DNA from: Thioclava sp. JE_KL1
GTDB taxonomy: Bacteria; Pseudomonadota; Alphaproteobacteria; Rhodobacterales; Rhodobacteraceae
DNA: 64,000 nucleotides
Assembly: GCF_009296265.1 (NCBI RefSeq)
Contig: NZ_WBJS01000002.1
Coordinates: 434,001 to 498,000, forward strand
Reading direction: 5' to 3'
Part shown: positions 32,961-41,386 of the stretch, in pieces
How the letters are laid out: each line of letters starts with the position of its first letter
How positions within the stretch are numbered: the first letter of the stretch is position 1
Made by a program: the position numbers and the translations under genes
Notes under the pieces: model-generated
What the model was told of the DNA's origin: nothing
Databases searched by the model: none
What the model saw: only the letters and a program-made list of their open reading frames with translations

Positions 32961-33305
32961 ATGCCCGAACTGGTCCGGCTCTACATCAAGAACGTCATCA
33001 TTGGCTTCTTCATCGCGCTCGCCTTCGTTGGCCTTCTTCTCGGCTTCAATGTCGGCAACCTGCGCCATCTGATCTTCACGTCCGATATCGGCTATATCGC
33101 GATGGCACTGTTGATCGTGTTCAACACGATCGTCTTCTCCGGTGTGCAATTCGCGATCGCGGTGATGCGCATGGCCGAGGATGACGACAGCTCCGGCGGC
33201 GGTAAACGCGACGGCATCCCCACCAATATGGCGGCCGAGCATCTGGCGATCCCGGTTCCGGTCGATACGCCCAAGTCGCGCAAGCAGATGCAGCTTCGCC
33301 GCTGA
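32961..33305 (+). CDS. Small two-helix inner-membrane protein
   Basis: A 114-residue protein with two membrane helices (about 10-30 and 40-65), connected by a short charged loop, then a polar cytoplasmic tail ending KSRKQMQLRR. AGGAGG upstream (32949-32954) supports the start. It resembles conserved small Rhodobacteraceae membrane proteins but I cannot name the family. It is separated from nusB by 122 bases and has its own terminator. Confidence 0.75.
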   Translation: MPELVRLYIKNVIIGFFIALAFVGLLLGFNVGNLRHLIFTSDIGYIAMALLIVFNTIVFSGVQFAIAVMRMAEDDDSSGGGKRDGIPTNMAAEHLAIPVPVDTPKSRKQMQLRR

Positions 33306-33328
33306 CCGCATCCGCTTCCCAAGACGAC

Positions 33329-33359
33329 AAAAGCCCCGACCGATCCGGCGGGGCTTTTT
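33329..33359 (+). terminator. Intrinsic terminator
   Basis: AAAGCCCCG pairs with CGGGGCTTT (33330-33357 region) with a loop of about ten bases, followed by TTTTT. It ends the small membrane-protein gene and could work on both strands. Confidence 0.85.
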
Positions 33360-33650
33360 GCTGTCTTGCGAAGGGTAGAGTGACGGAAACCGCAGCAGAC
33401 GTGTAGACGAGAGTTCCCGGAGACCTGAAAAGTCAGGTGGGCGCCAGATACCGAGGCCAGGACCCCGGCAGAGCCAGCTCCCTCAGGAATGGTATAGGCC
33501 ACTGGAAAAGGGTCTTTCACAGAAAGAGCAGTAACCGTCAGACCCCCAAATAGGGGTGAAATTGGGTTCCGACAAGGGGGGAGAATGAACAGCGCGTCTC
33601 GCGCGTCTTATGTGCGGCGGGGAAGGGCGCGTGTGCTGGGCGACTGGACT
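33360..33650 (+). other. Unassigned stretch with three short hairpins
   Basis: No convincing gene here. Perfect small stems: ACCTGA/TCAGGT (33423-33438), TCTTTC/GAAAGA (33513-33527) and ACCCC/GGGGT (33542-33557). The stretch is less GC-rich than its neighbours. It could hold a small RNA or be unconstrained spacer. An ATG at 33585 with a G-rich upstream run is an alternative, less likely, start for mmcB. Confidence 0.4.
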
Positions 33651-33653
33651 TTT

Positions 33654-33668
33654 GTTCACACTTCGTTC
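33654..33668 (+). promoter_or_regulatory. LexA box (GTTC-N7-GTTC) of mmcB
   Basis: GTTC-ACACTTC-GTTC is an exact match to the alphaproteobacterial LexA operator, ending 12 bases before the chosen mmcB start. In Caulobacter mmcB is an SOS gene, so site and gene agree. Confidence 0.75.
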
Positions 33669-33680
33669 ATGTTTGTCCGC

Positions 33681-34139
33681 ATGACGCAGATTCCGCTTTC
33701 CGAACTTCAGCCGGGCCAGGTGCTCGCGCGTGGCACGGCCCGCGCGCTGTCCGAGCTGGGGCTCGACAGTTTGCCGGAGATGGTGCTGCGCCCAAGGCTG
33801 CGCGCCGATCTGATGGCGATCGACCGGAAGGGCGAAATCTGGATCGTGGAGTGCAAGTCGAGCCGCGCCGATTTCACCTCGGATCGGAAATGGGACGGCT
33901 ATCTGGAGTGGTGCGACCGCTATTTCTGGGCGGTGGACCAGGATTTCCCCACGAATCTTCTGCCCGAGGGGACGGGGTTGTTCATCGCGGATGGCTACGG
34001 GGCCGAGATGATCCGCGAGGCGCCGCTGTCCAAGCTTGCGCCGGCGCGGCGCAAGGCGCTGACGCTCGATTTCGCGCGCGCGTCGGCGCGGCGGTTGCAG
34101 CGGCTGTGCGATCCGGGCGCGATTCCGCCCGGATTTTGA
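33681..34139 (+). CDS. mmcB: MmcB-family DNA repair protein (putative nuclease)
   Basis: A 152-residue protein of the MmcB family, an SOS-induced DNA repair protein of alphaproteobacteria needed for mitomycin C resistance in Caulobacter. The nuclease-like core is RADLMAIDRKGEIWIVECKSS (Asp, then Glu-x-Lys, as in PD-(D/E)XK enzymes), followed by KWDGYLEWCDRYFWAV. Starts possible at 33585, 33669 and 33681; the two upstream ones would place the LexA box inside or against the coding start, so 33681 (MTQIPLSEL) is used. The start is not certain. Confidence 0.85.
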   Translation: MTQIPLSELQPGQVLARGTARALSELGLDSLPEMVLRPRLRADLMAIDRKGEIWIVECKSSRADFTSDRKWDGYLEWCDRYFWAVDQDFPTNLLPEGTGLFIADGYGAEMIREAPLSKLAPARRKALTLDFARASARRLQRLCDPGAIPPGF

Positions 34140-34142
34140 GGC

Positions 34143-34352
34143 TCAGCGCTTCTTGCCCTTGCCGCCTTTGCTCATTTCACGCGCAGCTTCCGCGGCTGCC
34201 TGCAGTTCTTCGGCGATTTCCATCGCCTCGTCGGGATCGAAATCGAGCGGTAGCTCGACGCCTTCGCCCTCGACATAGATCCGCACCATTCCGAGCGATG
34301 TCGGGCCGATTTGCAGATTCGCGGAGATGTCGCTTTCCTTGTCGATGCTCAT
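34143..34352 (-). CDS. Small conserved Rhodobacteraceae protein (DUF6324-like)
   Basis: A 69-residue acidic protein starting MSIDKESDISANLQIGPTS, with VRIYVEGEGVELPLDFDPDEA and a Lys/Gly-rich end (GGKGKKR). It looks like the small family annotated DUF6324 in Rhodobacteraceae; that name is from memory. The function is unknown. It converges on mmcB with a gap of 3 bases. The ATG at 34352 was chosen because the conserved sequence starts there. Confidence 0.7.
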   Translation of the reverse strand: MSIDKESDISANLQIGPTSLGMVRIYVEGEGVELPLDFDPDEAMEIAEELQAAAEAAREMSKGGKGKKR

Positions 34353-34482
34353 CGAAAACTCCTGAGAGGTTGGATGGAAAATGCACCTAACCCCCGCGAC
34401 GTGCACAGGCAAGACTTGGTGCGAATTTCTCGTCATCGGACACTTGCATTCCGCGCGCGAGGGGTCTAAATCCCGCGCCAGT

Positions 34483-34559
34483 GCCGCCTTAGCTCAGTTG
34501 GTTAGAGCGCTGGATTGTGGATCCAGAGGTCCCCCGTTCAAGCCGGGGAGGCGGTACCA
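34483..34559 (+). tRNA. tRNA-His (GTG), encoded CCA
   Basis: 77 bases with acceptor GCCGCCT/AGGCGGT, T loop TTCAAGC, T stem CCCCG/CGGGG and anticodon GTG (34517-34519), ending ACCA. The acceptor has a G1-U72 wobble, discriminator A73 and no G at -1 in the gene, the atypical form known in many alphaproteobacteria. Confidence 0.93.
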
Positions 34560-34560
34560 T

Positions 34561-34574
34561 CCCCCCCCCCCCCC
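34561..34574 (+). repeat. C14 homopolymer just after tRNA-His
   Basis: Fourteen consecutive C begin two bases after the tRNA CCA. Long homopolymers are rare in such genomes and mutate easily; it lies 92 bases before the LOV gene. Length may differ between reads. Confidence 0.9.
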
Positions 34575-34665
34575 TTCAAATCGGTTATCGGTGGTATTTC
34601 GCCTCGCGCGCTGGACTTTTCCGCGCAATGATCAATCTTGTTTTCTCAAACGCAGCGGAGGCTTC

Positions 34666-35229
34666 ATGCCCGTTTACACAGATTACGAACTGCCAGATGC
34701 GCTGGTCAGCTATTGCGACAAGTCGAATGTCGCACTGACCATTGCCGCGGCTGATCGTGAGGATGTGCCGCTTGTCTACGTGAATCAGGCGTTTCTCAAT
34801 CTGACCGGGTATTCCGCTGAAGAGGTGCTGGGGCAGAACTGCCGCTTCCTCCAGGCAGGGGCCGCGACCGAGGAAGAACGCTCTGCGATGCGGGAGTTCA
34901 TCGACGACGAGGACATCTCCGCGGGCCGTTTCCGCGTCACCAACAGCCGCGCGAATGGCGAAACCTTCCAGAATTTCGTCTTCATGACGCGTCTGCGCGA
35001 ACCCAATGGAGAGACGCGCTTGTTCCTCGGGTCGCAGTTCGACCTCACTTCCGCGGCGGAACGTCAGAACGTGAAGGTCGACATCGCTGCGCATGACGAG
35101 AGCCTGCTGCGCAATGCCGACGATCTCGCCGCGATGTCGCGCGGTTTCGGTCTGGCGATGATCGGCTCTGCCAAGGTTCTGTCGGAGAGCCTCTCCACAA
35201 TGGCCACGATTATCTACCGCGAGGGCTAA
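34666..35229 (+). CDS. Short LOV-domain blue-light receptor
   Basis: A 187-residue protein consisting of one LOV (PAS) domain with helical ends, much like the short LOV protein of Rhodobacter sphaeroides. The flavin-binding motif GQNCRFLQ holds the photoactive Cys at 59; VYVNQAFLNLTGYSAEEVLG precedes it and NFVFMTRLREPNGE follows. Blue light should form a Cys-FMN adduct. The start at 34666 follows GCGGAGG; a longer frame upstream reads through the tRNA region and is rejected. No output domain is attached, so it must act through partners, perhaps the kinase downstream. Confidence 0.92.
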   Translation: MPVYTDYELPDALVSYCDKSNVALTIAAADREDVPLVYVNQAFLNLTGYSAEEVLGQNCRFLQAGAATEEERSAMREFIDDEDISAGRFRVTNSRANGETFQNFVFMTRLREPNGETRLFLGSQFDLTSAAERQNVKVDIAAHDESLLRNADDLAAMSRGFGLAMIGSAKVLSESLSTMATIIYREG

Positions 35230-35337
35230 GAATGGCTGCGGCCACGGTTATGTGTTCAGTACTATGTCAAATGTTATTGCAGGGCCCTGAGGCTAGTGAC
35301 ACCGATCTCCGGATGAACTGCAAAGAGAACTATAGAG

Positions 35338-35362
35338 AAGGGCGCGCAGGCCGCGCCCTTTT
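35338..35362 (+). terminator. Intrinsic terminator of the LOV gene
   Basis: AAGGGCGCG pairs with CGCGCCCTT around a 5-base loop (35338-35360), followed by TTTT. It separates the LOV gene from the CheB-CheR-kinase gene. Confidence 0.75.
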
Positions 35363-35395
35363 GGACGCGCGCTGCGCGGATCGGCGGGCCGTGCA

Positions 35396-38300
35396 GTGAC
35401 GGACGCCCCCGAGGATCTATACGTTGTCGGCATTGGCGCCTCCGCTGGTGGGCTTGAAGCGCTTCGCGATCTTCTGGAGCCCGCGCGGGTGGACGACCCC
35501 AGCGCCTATGTCGTGGTTCAGCATCTCGATCCGAACCACGAGTCGCTTCTGGCGGAATTGCTCGGCCGGTCGACCTCGCTCGAAGTGTTGCAGGCAGAAG
35601 ATGGCGCGAAGCTGGAGGCCGGGCATGTCTACACGATCCCGCCGGGCTACGGGCTGGAGGTCGAAAACGGGCGTCTGAAGCTTTCAGAATTCGCCCAGCC
35701 CCGTGGTCTGCGCCGTCCGATCGACGATTTCTTCGTGTCGCTGGGCCAGGATCTCGGGCGCCGCGCGGTCTGCGTGATCCTGTCGGGCACCGGCACGGAT
35801 GGCTCTGTCGGGCTGCGCGCGGTGAAGGAGCATGGCGGCTTCTGCATCGCGCAGGATGCAACGGCGCGTTACGATTCCATGCCGAATTCGGCCGTCGCGA
35901 CCGGGATGGTCGACGTGGTCAGCGCGCCCTCCGACGTGATCGCGCGGATCACCGAGTTCCGCAATGTCGATCCGGATCAGGTGAACACGGCGCCGCCGGT
36001 TTCCGGAACGCTCGATGAAATCTGCGCGGCGCTGAACCGTCTGACGGGGCATGATTTCGCGCAATACAAGCGCTCGACCCTCGAGCGTCGGATTCAGCGG
36101 CGGATGCAGGTGGTGGGCATTCTGCACCCGCGCGAATATCTCGAACGGCTCGAACGCGAAGAGGACGAGCCTCTGGCGCTGCTGGGCGATCTTCTGATCA
36201 ATGTCACCCGCTTCTTCCGGGACAGCGCGCATTTCGAAGCGCTCAACGAGACGGCGATCAAGCCGATGGTCGAGAAGGCCGAAGATGGCGGCGCGCTGCG
36301 CATCTGGGTGCCGGGGTGTTCGAGTGGCGAGGAAGCCTACACGCTGGCGATGCTCATCGACCGGGCGATCCATGCGAGCGGCAAGGAGATCGATTTTCAG
36401 ATCTTCGCCACCGATATCGACGAGCGGATGCTCGCGATCGCACGTGAGGGGCGGTACCCGGTCTCGGTCCTGCTCGACCTGCCCGAAAGGTACCGCGATC
36501 TCTACACGATCGGGCGCGAGGGCAATTTCCAGATCACCGCCGCGCTGCGTGACCGGGTGCGCTTCTCGCCGCATTCGCTGATCAAGGACCCGCCGTTCTC
36601 GCGGCTCGATCTGGTGTCGTGCCGCAATCTGCTGATCTATTTCGGAGAGAAGTTGCAGGCGCGGGCCCTGCCGATCTTCCATTACGCGCTCAATCCGGGG
36701 GGCGTTCTCTTCCTCGGCCCCTCCGAGACGATCGGGCGGCATGAGGAACTTTTCGATCCAATAGATGGCGCGATGCGCATCTTCCGCAGCATAGGGCCCC
36801 GGTCTCCTTATCCGACCGAACTGCCGATGCGCTCCGACCCTCATTCGCGACTTGCGCCACTCCGACCGAAGACGACTGACAGAAGAACCAAAGACTGGAA
36901 CACGACCTTGGCCAGTAATCGTATCCTCGATCTTTATGCGCCCGCGACGCTGAATGTCGATCGCGATGGGGCGATCCTCGCCGCGACGGGGCGCTTGGGC
37001 AAGTATCTTGAGATCGACCCGTCCGAGACCGGGCAGGGCTATGCACAATCGCTCGCGCGCGCTGGCCTGCGCGAGGCGCTCTCCGCCGTGATCCGCGAGT
37101 CGGCGGAACTTGGCACGCGCAAGATCGTGCGCGATGTCGAAGTGATCTCGGAAACCGGGCGGCAGCGTGTCGATGTGCTGGCCGATCCGCTCTCCGACGA
37201 TACGCTGCTGATCGTTTTCCGCGACCGTGGTCCGTTCGAAGCGCTGGACGAATATGATTTCGACGAGATCGCGCCGTCGGAAAGCCATGTGCAGGTTCTG
37301 GAAGCCGAGTTGCGCGCGACCCGCAACCGCCTGCGCACGACGGTCGAAGAGCTGGAGACCGCCAACGAAGAGCTGAAATCCTCGAACGAGGAAATGATGT
37401 CGATGAACGAGGAGTTGCAATCGACGAACGAAGAGCTCGCGACGGTCAACGACGAACTCAAGACCAAGGTCGAGGAGCTGTCGACCGCGAATGCCGATCT
37501 GCGCAACATCTTCGATTCCAAGCTGCATGCGCTGGTGACGGTCGATCGCAAGCTGCGCCTGCGCAACTTCACCGATGGCGCGAGCGAGATGATCCGCCTG
37601 CGCGGCAGTGACCGTGGACGTCCGCTCGACGATATTCAGAACCTGCTCGACACGCCCGAGGTGATGATCGAACTGATCAATGTGGTCCTTGAGGGCGAGT
37701 TGCCGCGACCGCGCCGGGTCAAGTCCACCGAACTCGGCAAGGTCTGGTCGCTCTCCGCGACGCCGTATCTGAATTCGCGCGGCGAGGTGGAAGGCGCGAC
37801 GCTCGTCTTTACCGACATCACCGAGGCGCTGCGCCTCGAGACTGAACTGACGCTGAAGGGCGAGCGGCTGCAACTCGCACTGGAAATCGCGCAGATCGGG
37901 ATCTGGTCGATCATCGAGCCGAACGGAGAGGTCGAGGTCGACGAGGCCGTGGCGGCGTTCTTCGAACTCGAAGCGGCCGGCACCTATCCGATCGCGCGGT
38001 TCTTCGAACGCATCGCGGAACATGACCGTGCCCGTGTCGAGCAGGCGGTGCGCGAGGCCCGCGAGACTGGCTCCGAATTGGAAGTCGATTACGAGCTCGA
38101 CCTCCCCTCCGGCACGAAGCGCCATCTGCGCGCGACGGGTCGGACGATGGGCGAGGGGAATGAAAACCGCCTGCTGGGGCTCAGCGTCGACATCACCGCG
38201 GATGAAGAGGCGGCGCAGATGCGCGAGCTGATGCTGCGCGAGATGAACCACCGGGTGAAAAACCTGTTCTCCATCGTCTCGGGCATGCTGCGCATCGCGG

Positions 38301-38812
38301 GGCGTTCGGCGGCCAGCCCGCGCGAGTTGGTCGAGGATGTGGGCCAGCGGATCAACGCGCTGGCGCGCTCGCATGATCTGGCCCGCACTCGCACCTCTGG
38401 TGCGGCGATCCCGCTGCGCGAGGTGATCGAAACGACTCTGGCCCCCTATGACGACCCGTCGAAATTCCTGATCGATGGGCCGGAGGTTGATGTTCCGACG
38501 CATCACCTGACGGCTCTTGCGCTGATTTTCCACGAATGGAGCACCAATGCCGCTAAATATGGGGTATTGGGGCCGCGAGAGGGTGATCTCGAGATCACAT
38601 GGTCGATGGAAAACGACGATACCGTGATACTTTCGTGGAACGAGCGGTACCGTGAAGCGTTGCAACTCGACACGAACAAACAGGGCTTCGGCTCGACGTT
38701 GGTCGATATTTCCGCGAGCCAGATATCGGCGCGGGTCGACACGCGTCAGACACCGGAAAGCCGTTGCAACAGGATTATCTTCGCGCATGAAATCGATGGC
38801 GACGCTGACTGA
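35396..38812 (+). CDS. CheB-CheR-PAS-HWE hybrid histidine kinase
   Basis: A 1138-residue fusion starting at GTG. A CheB methylesterase-like domain (about 8-190) keeps a Ser-His-Asp triad (S16, H43, D135 in GTGTDGSVG). A CheR methyltransferase (about 200-460) has the SAM loop VPGCSSGEEAYTL near 304. A long Glu/Asn coiled coil (about 635-705, repeated NEELKSSNEE-like units) leads to PAS-type segments (about 705-935) and an HWE/HisKA_2 kinase with phospho-His H952 (NHRVKNLF) and N-box HEWSTNAAKYG near 1046. No CheB receiver domain is present. It overlaps the receiver gene by 26 bases. Confidence 0.92.
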   Translation: MTDAPEDLYVVGIGASAGGLEALRDLLEPARVDDPSAYVVVQHLDPNHESLLAELLGRSTSLEVLQAEDGAKLEAGHVYTIPPGYGLEVENGRLKLSEFAQPRGLRRPIDDFFVSLGQDLGRRAVCVILSGTGTDGSVGLRAVKEHGGFCIAQDATARYDSMPNSAVATGMVDVVSAPSDVIARITEFRNVDPDQVNTAPPVSGTLDEICAALNRLTGHDFAQYKRSTLERRIQRRMQVVGILHPREYLERLEREEDEPLALLGDLLINVTRFFRDSAHFEALNETAIKPMVEKAEDGGALRIWVPGCSSGEEAYTLAMLIDRAIHASGKEIDFQIFATDIDERMLAIAREGRYPVSVLLDLPERYRDLYTIGREGNFQITAALRDRVRFSPHSLIKDPPFSRLDLVSCRNLLIYFGEKLQARALPIFHYALNPGGVLFLGPSETIGRHEELFDPIDGAMRIFRSIGPRSPYPTELPMRSDPHSRLAPLRPKTTDRRTKDWNTTLASNRILDLYAPATLNVDRDGAILAATGRLGKYLEIDPSETGQGYAQSLARAGLREALSAVIRESAELGTRKIVRDVEVISETGRQRVDVLADPLSDDTLLIVFRDRGPFEALDEYDFDEIAPSESHVQVLEAELRATRNRLRTTVEELETANEELKSSNEEMMSMNEELQSTNEELATVNDELKTKVEELSTANADLRNIFDSKLHALVTVDRKLRLRNFTDGASEMIRLRGSDRGRPLDDIQNLLDTPEVMIELINVVLEGELPRPRRVKSTELGKVWSLSATPYLNSRGEVEGATLVFTDITEALRLETELTLKGERLQLALEIAQIGIWSIIEPNGEVEVDEAVAAFFELEAAGTYPIARFFERIAEHDRARVEQAVREARETGSELEVDYELDLPSGTKRHLRATGRTMGEGNENRLLGLSVDITADEEAAQMRELMLREMNHRVKNLFSIVSGMLRIAGRSAASPRELVEDVGQRINALARSHDLARTRTSGAAIPLREVIETTLAPYDDPSKFLIDGPEVDVPTHHLTALALIFHEWSTNAAKYGVLGPREGDLEITWSMENDDTVILSWNERYREALQLDTNKQGFGSTLVDISASQISARVDTRQTPESRCNRIIFAHEIDGDAD

Positions 38813-39176
38813 GAAAGCACCGAGCGAGGTGCTCCTTGTCGAAGATGAAGCCGTCGTCGCGCTTGATCTTCAGTTCATGCTCGAGGATCTCGGGATGGAG
38901 GTCTGGGGGCCGTGCGCCACCGTGCGCGCGGGGCTGGACCTGGTCCGCGAGCGTCTCCCGGGCGCTGCGATCCTCGACGTGATGCTGGCCGATGGCGAAG
39001 TCTACGAACTGGCCGATCATCTTCACAAGGCGGGCGTGCCGCTTCTGTTCCATTCCGGCCATGCCGAAGCCAATCAGCTACGCGAGCGCTATCCCGGCGC
39101 GGCGGTCTGCCCGAAGCCCGCGCTTCCCTCGGAGATCGAGGCGAAGCTCGCGAATTGGTTCATTCCGTCTGAGTAA
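38787..39176 (+). CDS. Single-domain response regulator
   Basis: A 129-residue receiver domain: acidic pocket LLVEDEAVV, phospho-acceptor D64 in AILDVMLADGE, and a C-terminal Lys in PKPALPSE. No output domain. The start overlaps the kinase stop, so it is the likely phosphotransfer partner of the HWE kinase. Two ATGs (38787 and 38796) are possible. The last 17 bases overlap the end of the LysR gene on the other strand. Confidence 0.88.
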   Translation: MKSMATLTEKAPSEVLLVEDEAVVALDLQFMLEDLGMEVWGPCATVRAGLDLVRERLPGAAILDVMLADGEVYELADHLHKAGVPLLFHSGHAEANQLRERYPGAAVCPKPALPSEIEAKLANWFIPSE

Positions 39177-40056
39177 GATCGTCCAGCTGGGACTGATCGA
39201 TCCGTGCCAGCAGGTCGCGCGTGGCGTGGCTGACATGGTGGTCGCGGTGACGCAGCGCATAGAAGGGCCGCGGCGCGAGGTGCAAATCCCAGTCCCGGAC
39301 CGTTCCAAGGCTCAGTGACCGCGCGACGACATGGGCCGAGAGTATGGTGATCCCGGCCCCTGCCTCGACCGCGCTCAGCACCGCCTCGTTCGAGGGCAGG
39401 ACCAGCGCCGCTGAGAGCGCGTGCGGCGCGACACCCAGATCGGCGAGGGCCGCTTCCGCGGTAGAGCGCGTGCCAGAGCCCGGCTCGCGCAGCACCCAAC
39501 TCGCCGCGCTCAACGCCCGCGCATCCAGCTTGCCGGGGGGCGGCGCGGCACTGACCAGCATCAGCCGATCCGCCCCGATCTGAACCCGCTCCAGCTTCGC
39601 ATCCTCGACATCGCCTTCGACAAGCGCGAGATCGTGCAGGCCCGCGCGCAGACGCTCTGCCGCTTCCTGCGTGTTGCCGATCTCCAGCGTGACCTCGATC
39701 CCCGGGCGGGCTTGCCGGAAAGCGGCGAGGTAGGGCGGCAGCCAGTAGCCCGCGATGGTCTGGCTGGCGATCAGGCGGATATGCCCGCGTTCGAGGCCGC
39801 GGGTCTCGGCGAGCATCGCCTCCGCCTCGGCAAACCGTGCCAGCACCGCGCGCGCCTCGGGCAGAAAGGCGCGGCCTTCCTCGGTCAGCGAAATCCCCCG
39901 CCCGATCCGGTCGAACAGCGCGATCTCATGACGCGCCTCAAGCGCCGCGATGGCGGCTGAGGCCGTCGATTGCGTCATGTTCAGCCGGGCCGCGGCGCGG
40001 GTCATGTGCTGCTCTTCCGCCACCGCGACGAATACGCGGAGTTGTTCGGGGGTCAT
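39160..40056 (-). CDS. LysR-family regulator
   Basis: A 298-residue transcription factor: winged helix (TRAAARLNMTQSTASAAIAALE, about 18-40) and a periplasmic-binding-like effector domain (IRLIASQTIAGYWLPPYLAAF onward). The start MTPEQLRVF is the family start. It lies divergent from the YeiH exporter gene, a frequent pairing in which the LysR controls the exporter. The intergenic region holds inverted and direct repeats that look like its operator. Confidence 0.92.
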   Translation of the reverse strand: MTPEQLRVFVAVAEEQHMTRAAARLNMTQSTASAAIAALEARHEIALFDRIGRGISLTEEGRAFLPEARAVLARFAEAEAMLAETRGLERGHIRLIASQTIAGYWLPPYLAAFRQARPGIEVTLEIGNTQEAAERLRAGLHDLALVEGDVEDAKLERVQIGADRLMLVSAAPPPGKLDARALSAASWVLREPGSGTRSTAEAALADLGVAPHALSAALVLPSNEAVLSAVEAGAGITILSAHVVARSLSLGTVRDWDLHLAPRPFYALRHRDHHVSHATRDLLARIDQSQLDDLTQTE

Positions 40057-40074
40057 GCATGTCTCCGGCTCTAT

Positions 40075-40106
40075 TGATCGACAAAAACGATCATATCGAC
40101 AAAAAC
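40075..40106 (+). promoter_or_regulatory. Candidate LysR operator
   Basis: TGATCG-N7-CGATCA (40075-40093) is a perfect palindrome. The 12-base word ATCGACAAAAAC occurs twice (40077-40088 and 40095-40106), 18 bases apart. Position between divergent lysR and yeiH suits an activator site. Confidence 0.55.
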
Positions 40107-40171
40107 ATTTCGTTTGAAGAATGAATTGGCGCGGGCAAATACAGGACAAGACTTGACGATAGGAGGCCGCC

Positions 40172-41236
40172 GTGCCGCACCATTCGACCCTTGCCTGCAG
40201 CCTTTCCCGCCCGCGGCTTGCGCTTCGCGCGTTCGCGCCGGGGCTTGGGTTGAGCATCGGCGTCGCCGCGCTCGCGGCCTTGGGTGGTTTGGCTGAGCAC
40301 GCGTTGTTCGGTGCGGCATGGCTGGAACCGCTGGTGTTGGCGATCCTCATCGGCGCGGTGGTGCGCTCCCTCTGGACGCCGCCTGCGCGTTTCGAAGCCG
40401 GTATCCGATTTTCCGCCAAGACGGTGCTGGAGATCGCAATCGTATTGCTGGGCGCCTCGGTGAGTGCGCAGACGCTTCTGTCGGTGGGGCCGGGGCTTCT
40501 GGGCGGCATCGTCGCGGTGGTCGCGCTGATGGTGCCTGCGGCCTACCTGTTGGGCCGCGCCCTGCGCCTGCCGGCCCGCATGGCTCTGTTGATCGCCTGC
40601 GGCAACGGAATCTGCGGGAACTCCGCCATTGCCGCCGTCGCCCCCGTGATCGACGCCGATAGCGACGATGTCAGCGCCGCAATCGCGTTTACTGCCGTGT
40701 TGGGCGTCGCGGTCGTCCTGCTGCTGCCGGTGGTCGGCCACGTGGCGGGGATGAGCGTGCATGGCTATGGCATCCTGTCGGGGATCACCGTCTACGCGGT
40801 GCCGCAGGTTCTGGCCGCCGCAGCGCCGATGGGGGCCGCGGCGATCCAGCTCGGCACTTTGGTGAAGCTGGTGCGCGTCCTGATGCTGGGGCCGATCACG
40901 GTGGTGCTGTCGCTTCTCGCGCCGCATCTGCCGACCGATGGGCGCTCTGCCGCGCCGGAGGGACGTGTGCGGCGCGGGCTGATGCCGCCGCTCTTCATCC
41001 TCGGGTTTCTCGGGATGATCGTGCTGCGCTCTGCCGGGGCGCTGCCGGAGGCTGCGCTTGCGCCCATGGGGCAGGGGGCATCCATCCTGACGGTGATCGC
41101 GATGGCGGCGCTGGGGCTTGGCGTCGATGCGCGGGCGGTGGCAGCCGCCGGGCCGCGTGTGATCGCGACGGTGACGCTGTCGCTCGTCATGCTGGTCGGC
41201 GCAGGTCTCGGGCTTGTGACCTTGCTTTCCGCCTGA
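40172..41236 (+). CDS. YeiH-family putative sulfate exporter
   Basis: A 354-residue membrane protein of the YeiH/UPF0324 family with about ten membrane helices. Conserved LVLAILIGAVVRSLW, KTVLEIAIVLLGASVS, ACGNGICGNSAIAAVAPV and GILSGITVYAVPQV are present. Members are thought to export sulfate or related anions and are often next to a LysR gene, as here. The GTG start at 40172 follows AGGAGG by 5 bases. Confidence 0.88.
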   Translation: MPHHSTLACSLSRPRLALRAFAPGLGLSIGVAALAALGGLAEHALFGAAWLEPLVLAILIGAVVRSLWTPPARFEAGIRFSAKTVLEIAIVLLGASVSAQTLLSVGPGLLGGIVAVVALMVPAAYLLGRALRLPARMALLIACGNGICGNSAIAAVAPVIDADSDDVSAAIAFTAVLGVAVVLLLPVVGHVAGMSVHGYGILSGITVYAVPQVLAAAAPMGAAAIQLGTLVKLVRVLMLGPITVVLSLLAPHLPTDGRSAAPEGRVRRGLMPPLFILGFLGMIVLRSAGALPEAALAPMGQGASILTVIAMAALGLGVDARAVAAAGPRVIATVTLSLVMLVGAGLGLVTLLSA

Positions 41237-41354
41237 GCGCTCGCGCTGAATGCACGGCGCGATCCGGGGGCTTTCGCAATTTCGCACGGCCCCCTGTGCG
41301 GGCTGCCTGTGTTGATCCTCGCGACCCAGAGGATATGTGGGATGGGACGAAAAC

Positions 41355-41368
41355 GTTAGCAGGCTAAC
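41355..41368 (+). promoter_or_regulatory. Candidate MarR operator
   Basis: GTTAGC-AG-GCTAAC is a perfect inverted repeat 18 bases before the marR start, where a MarR dimer would block its own promoter. Confidence 0.65.
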
Positions 41369-41386
41369 TTTATTCCCGAGGCCCCC

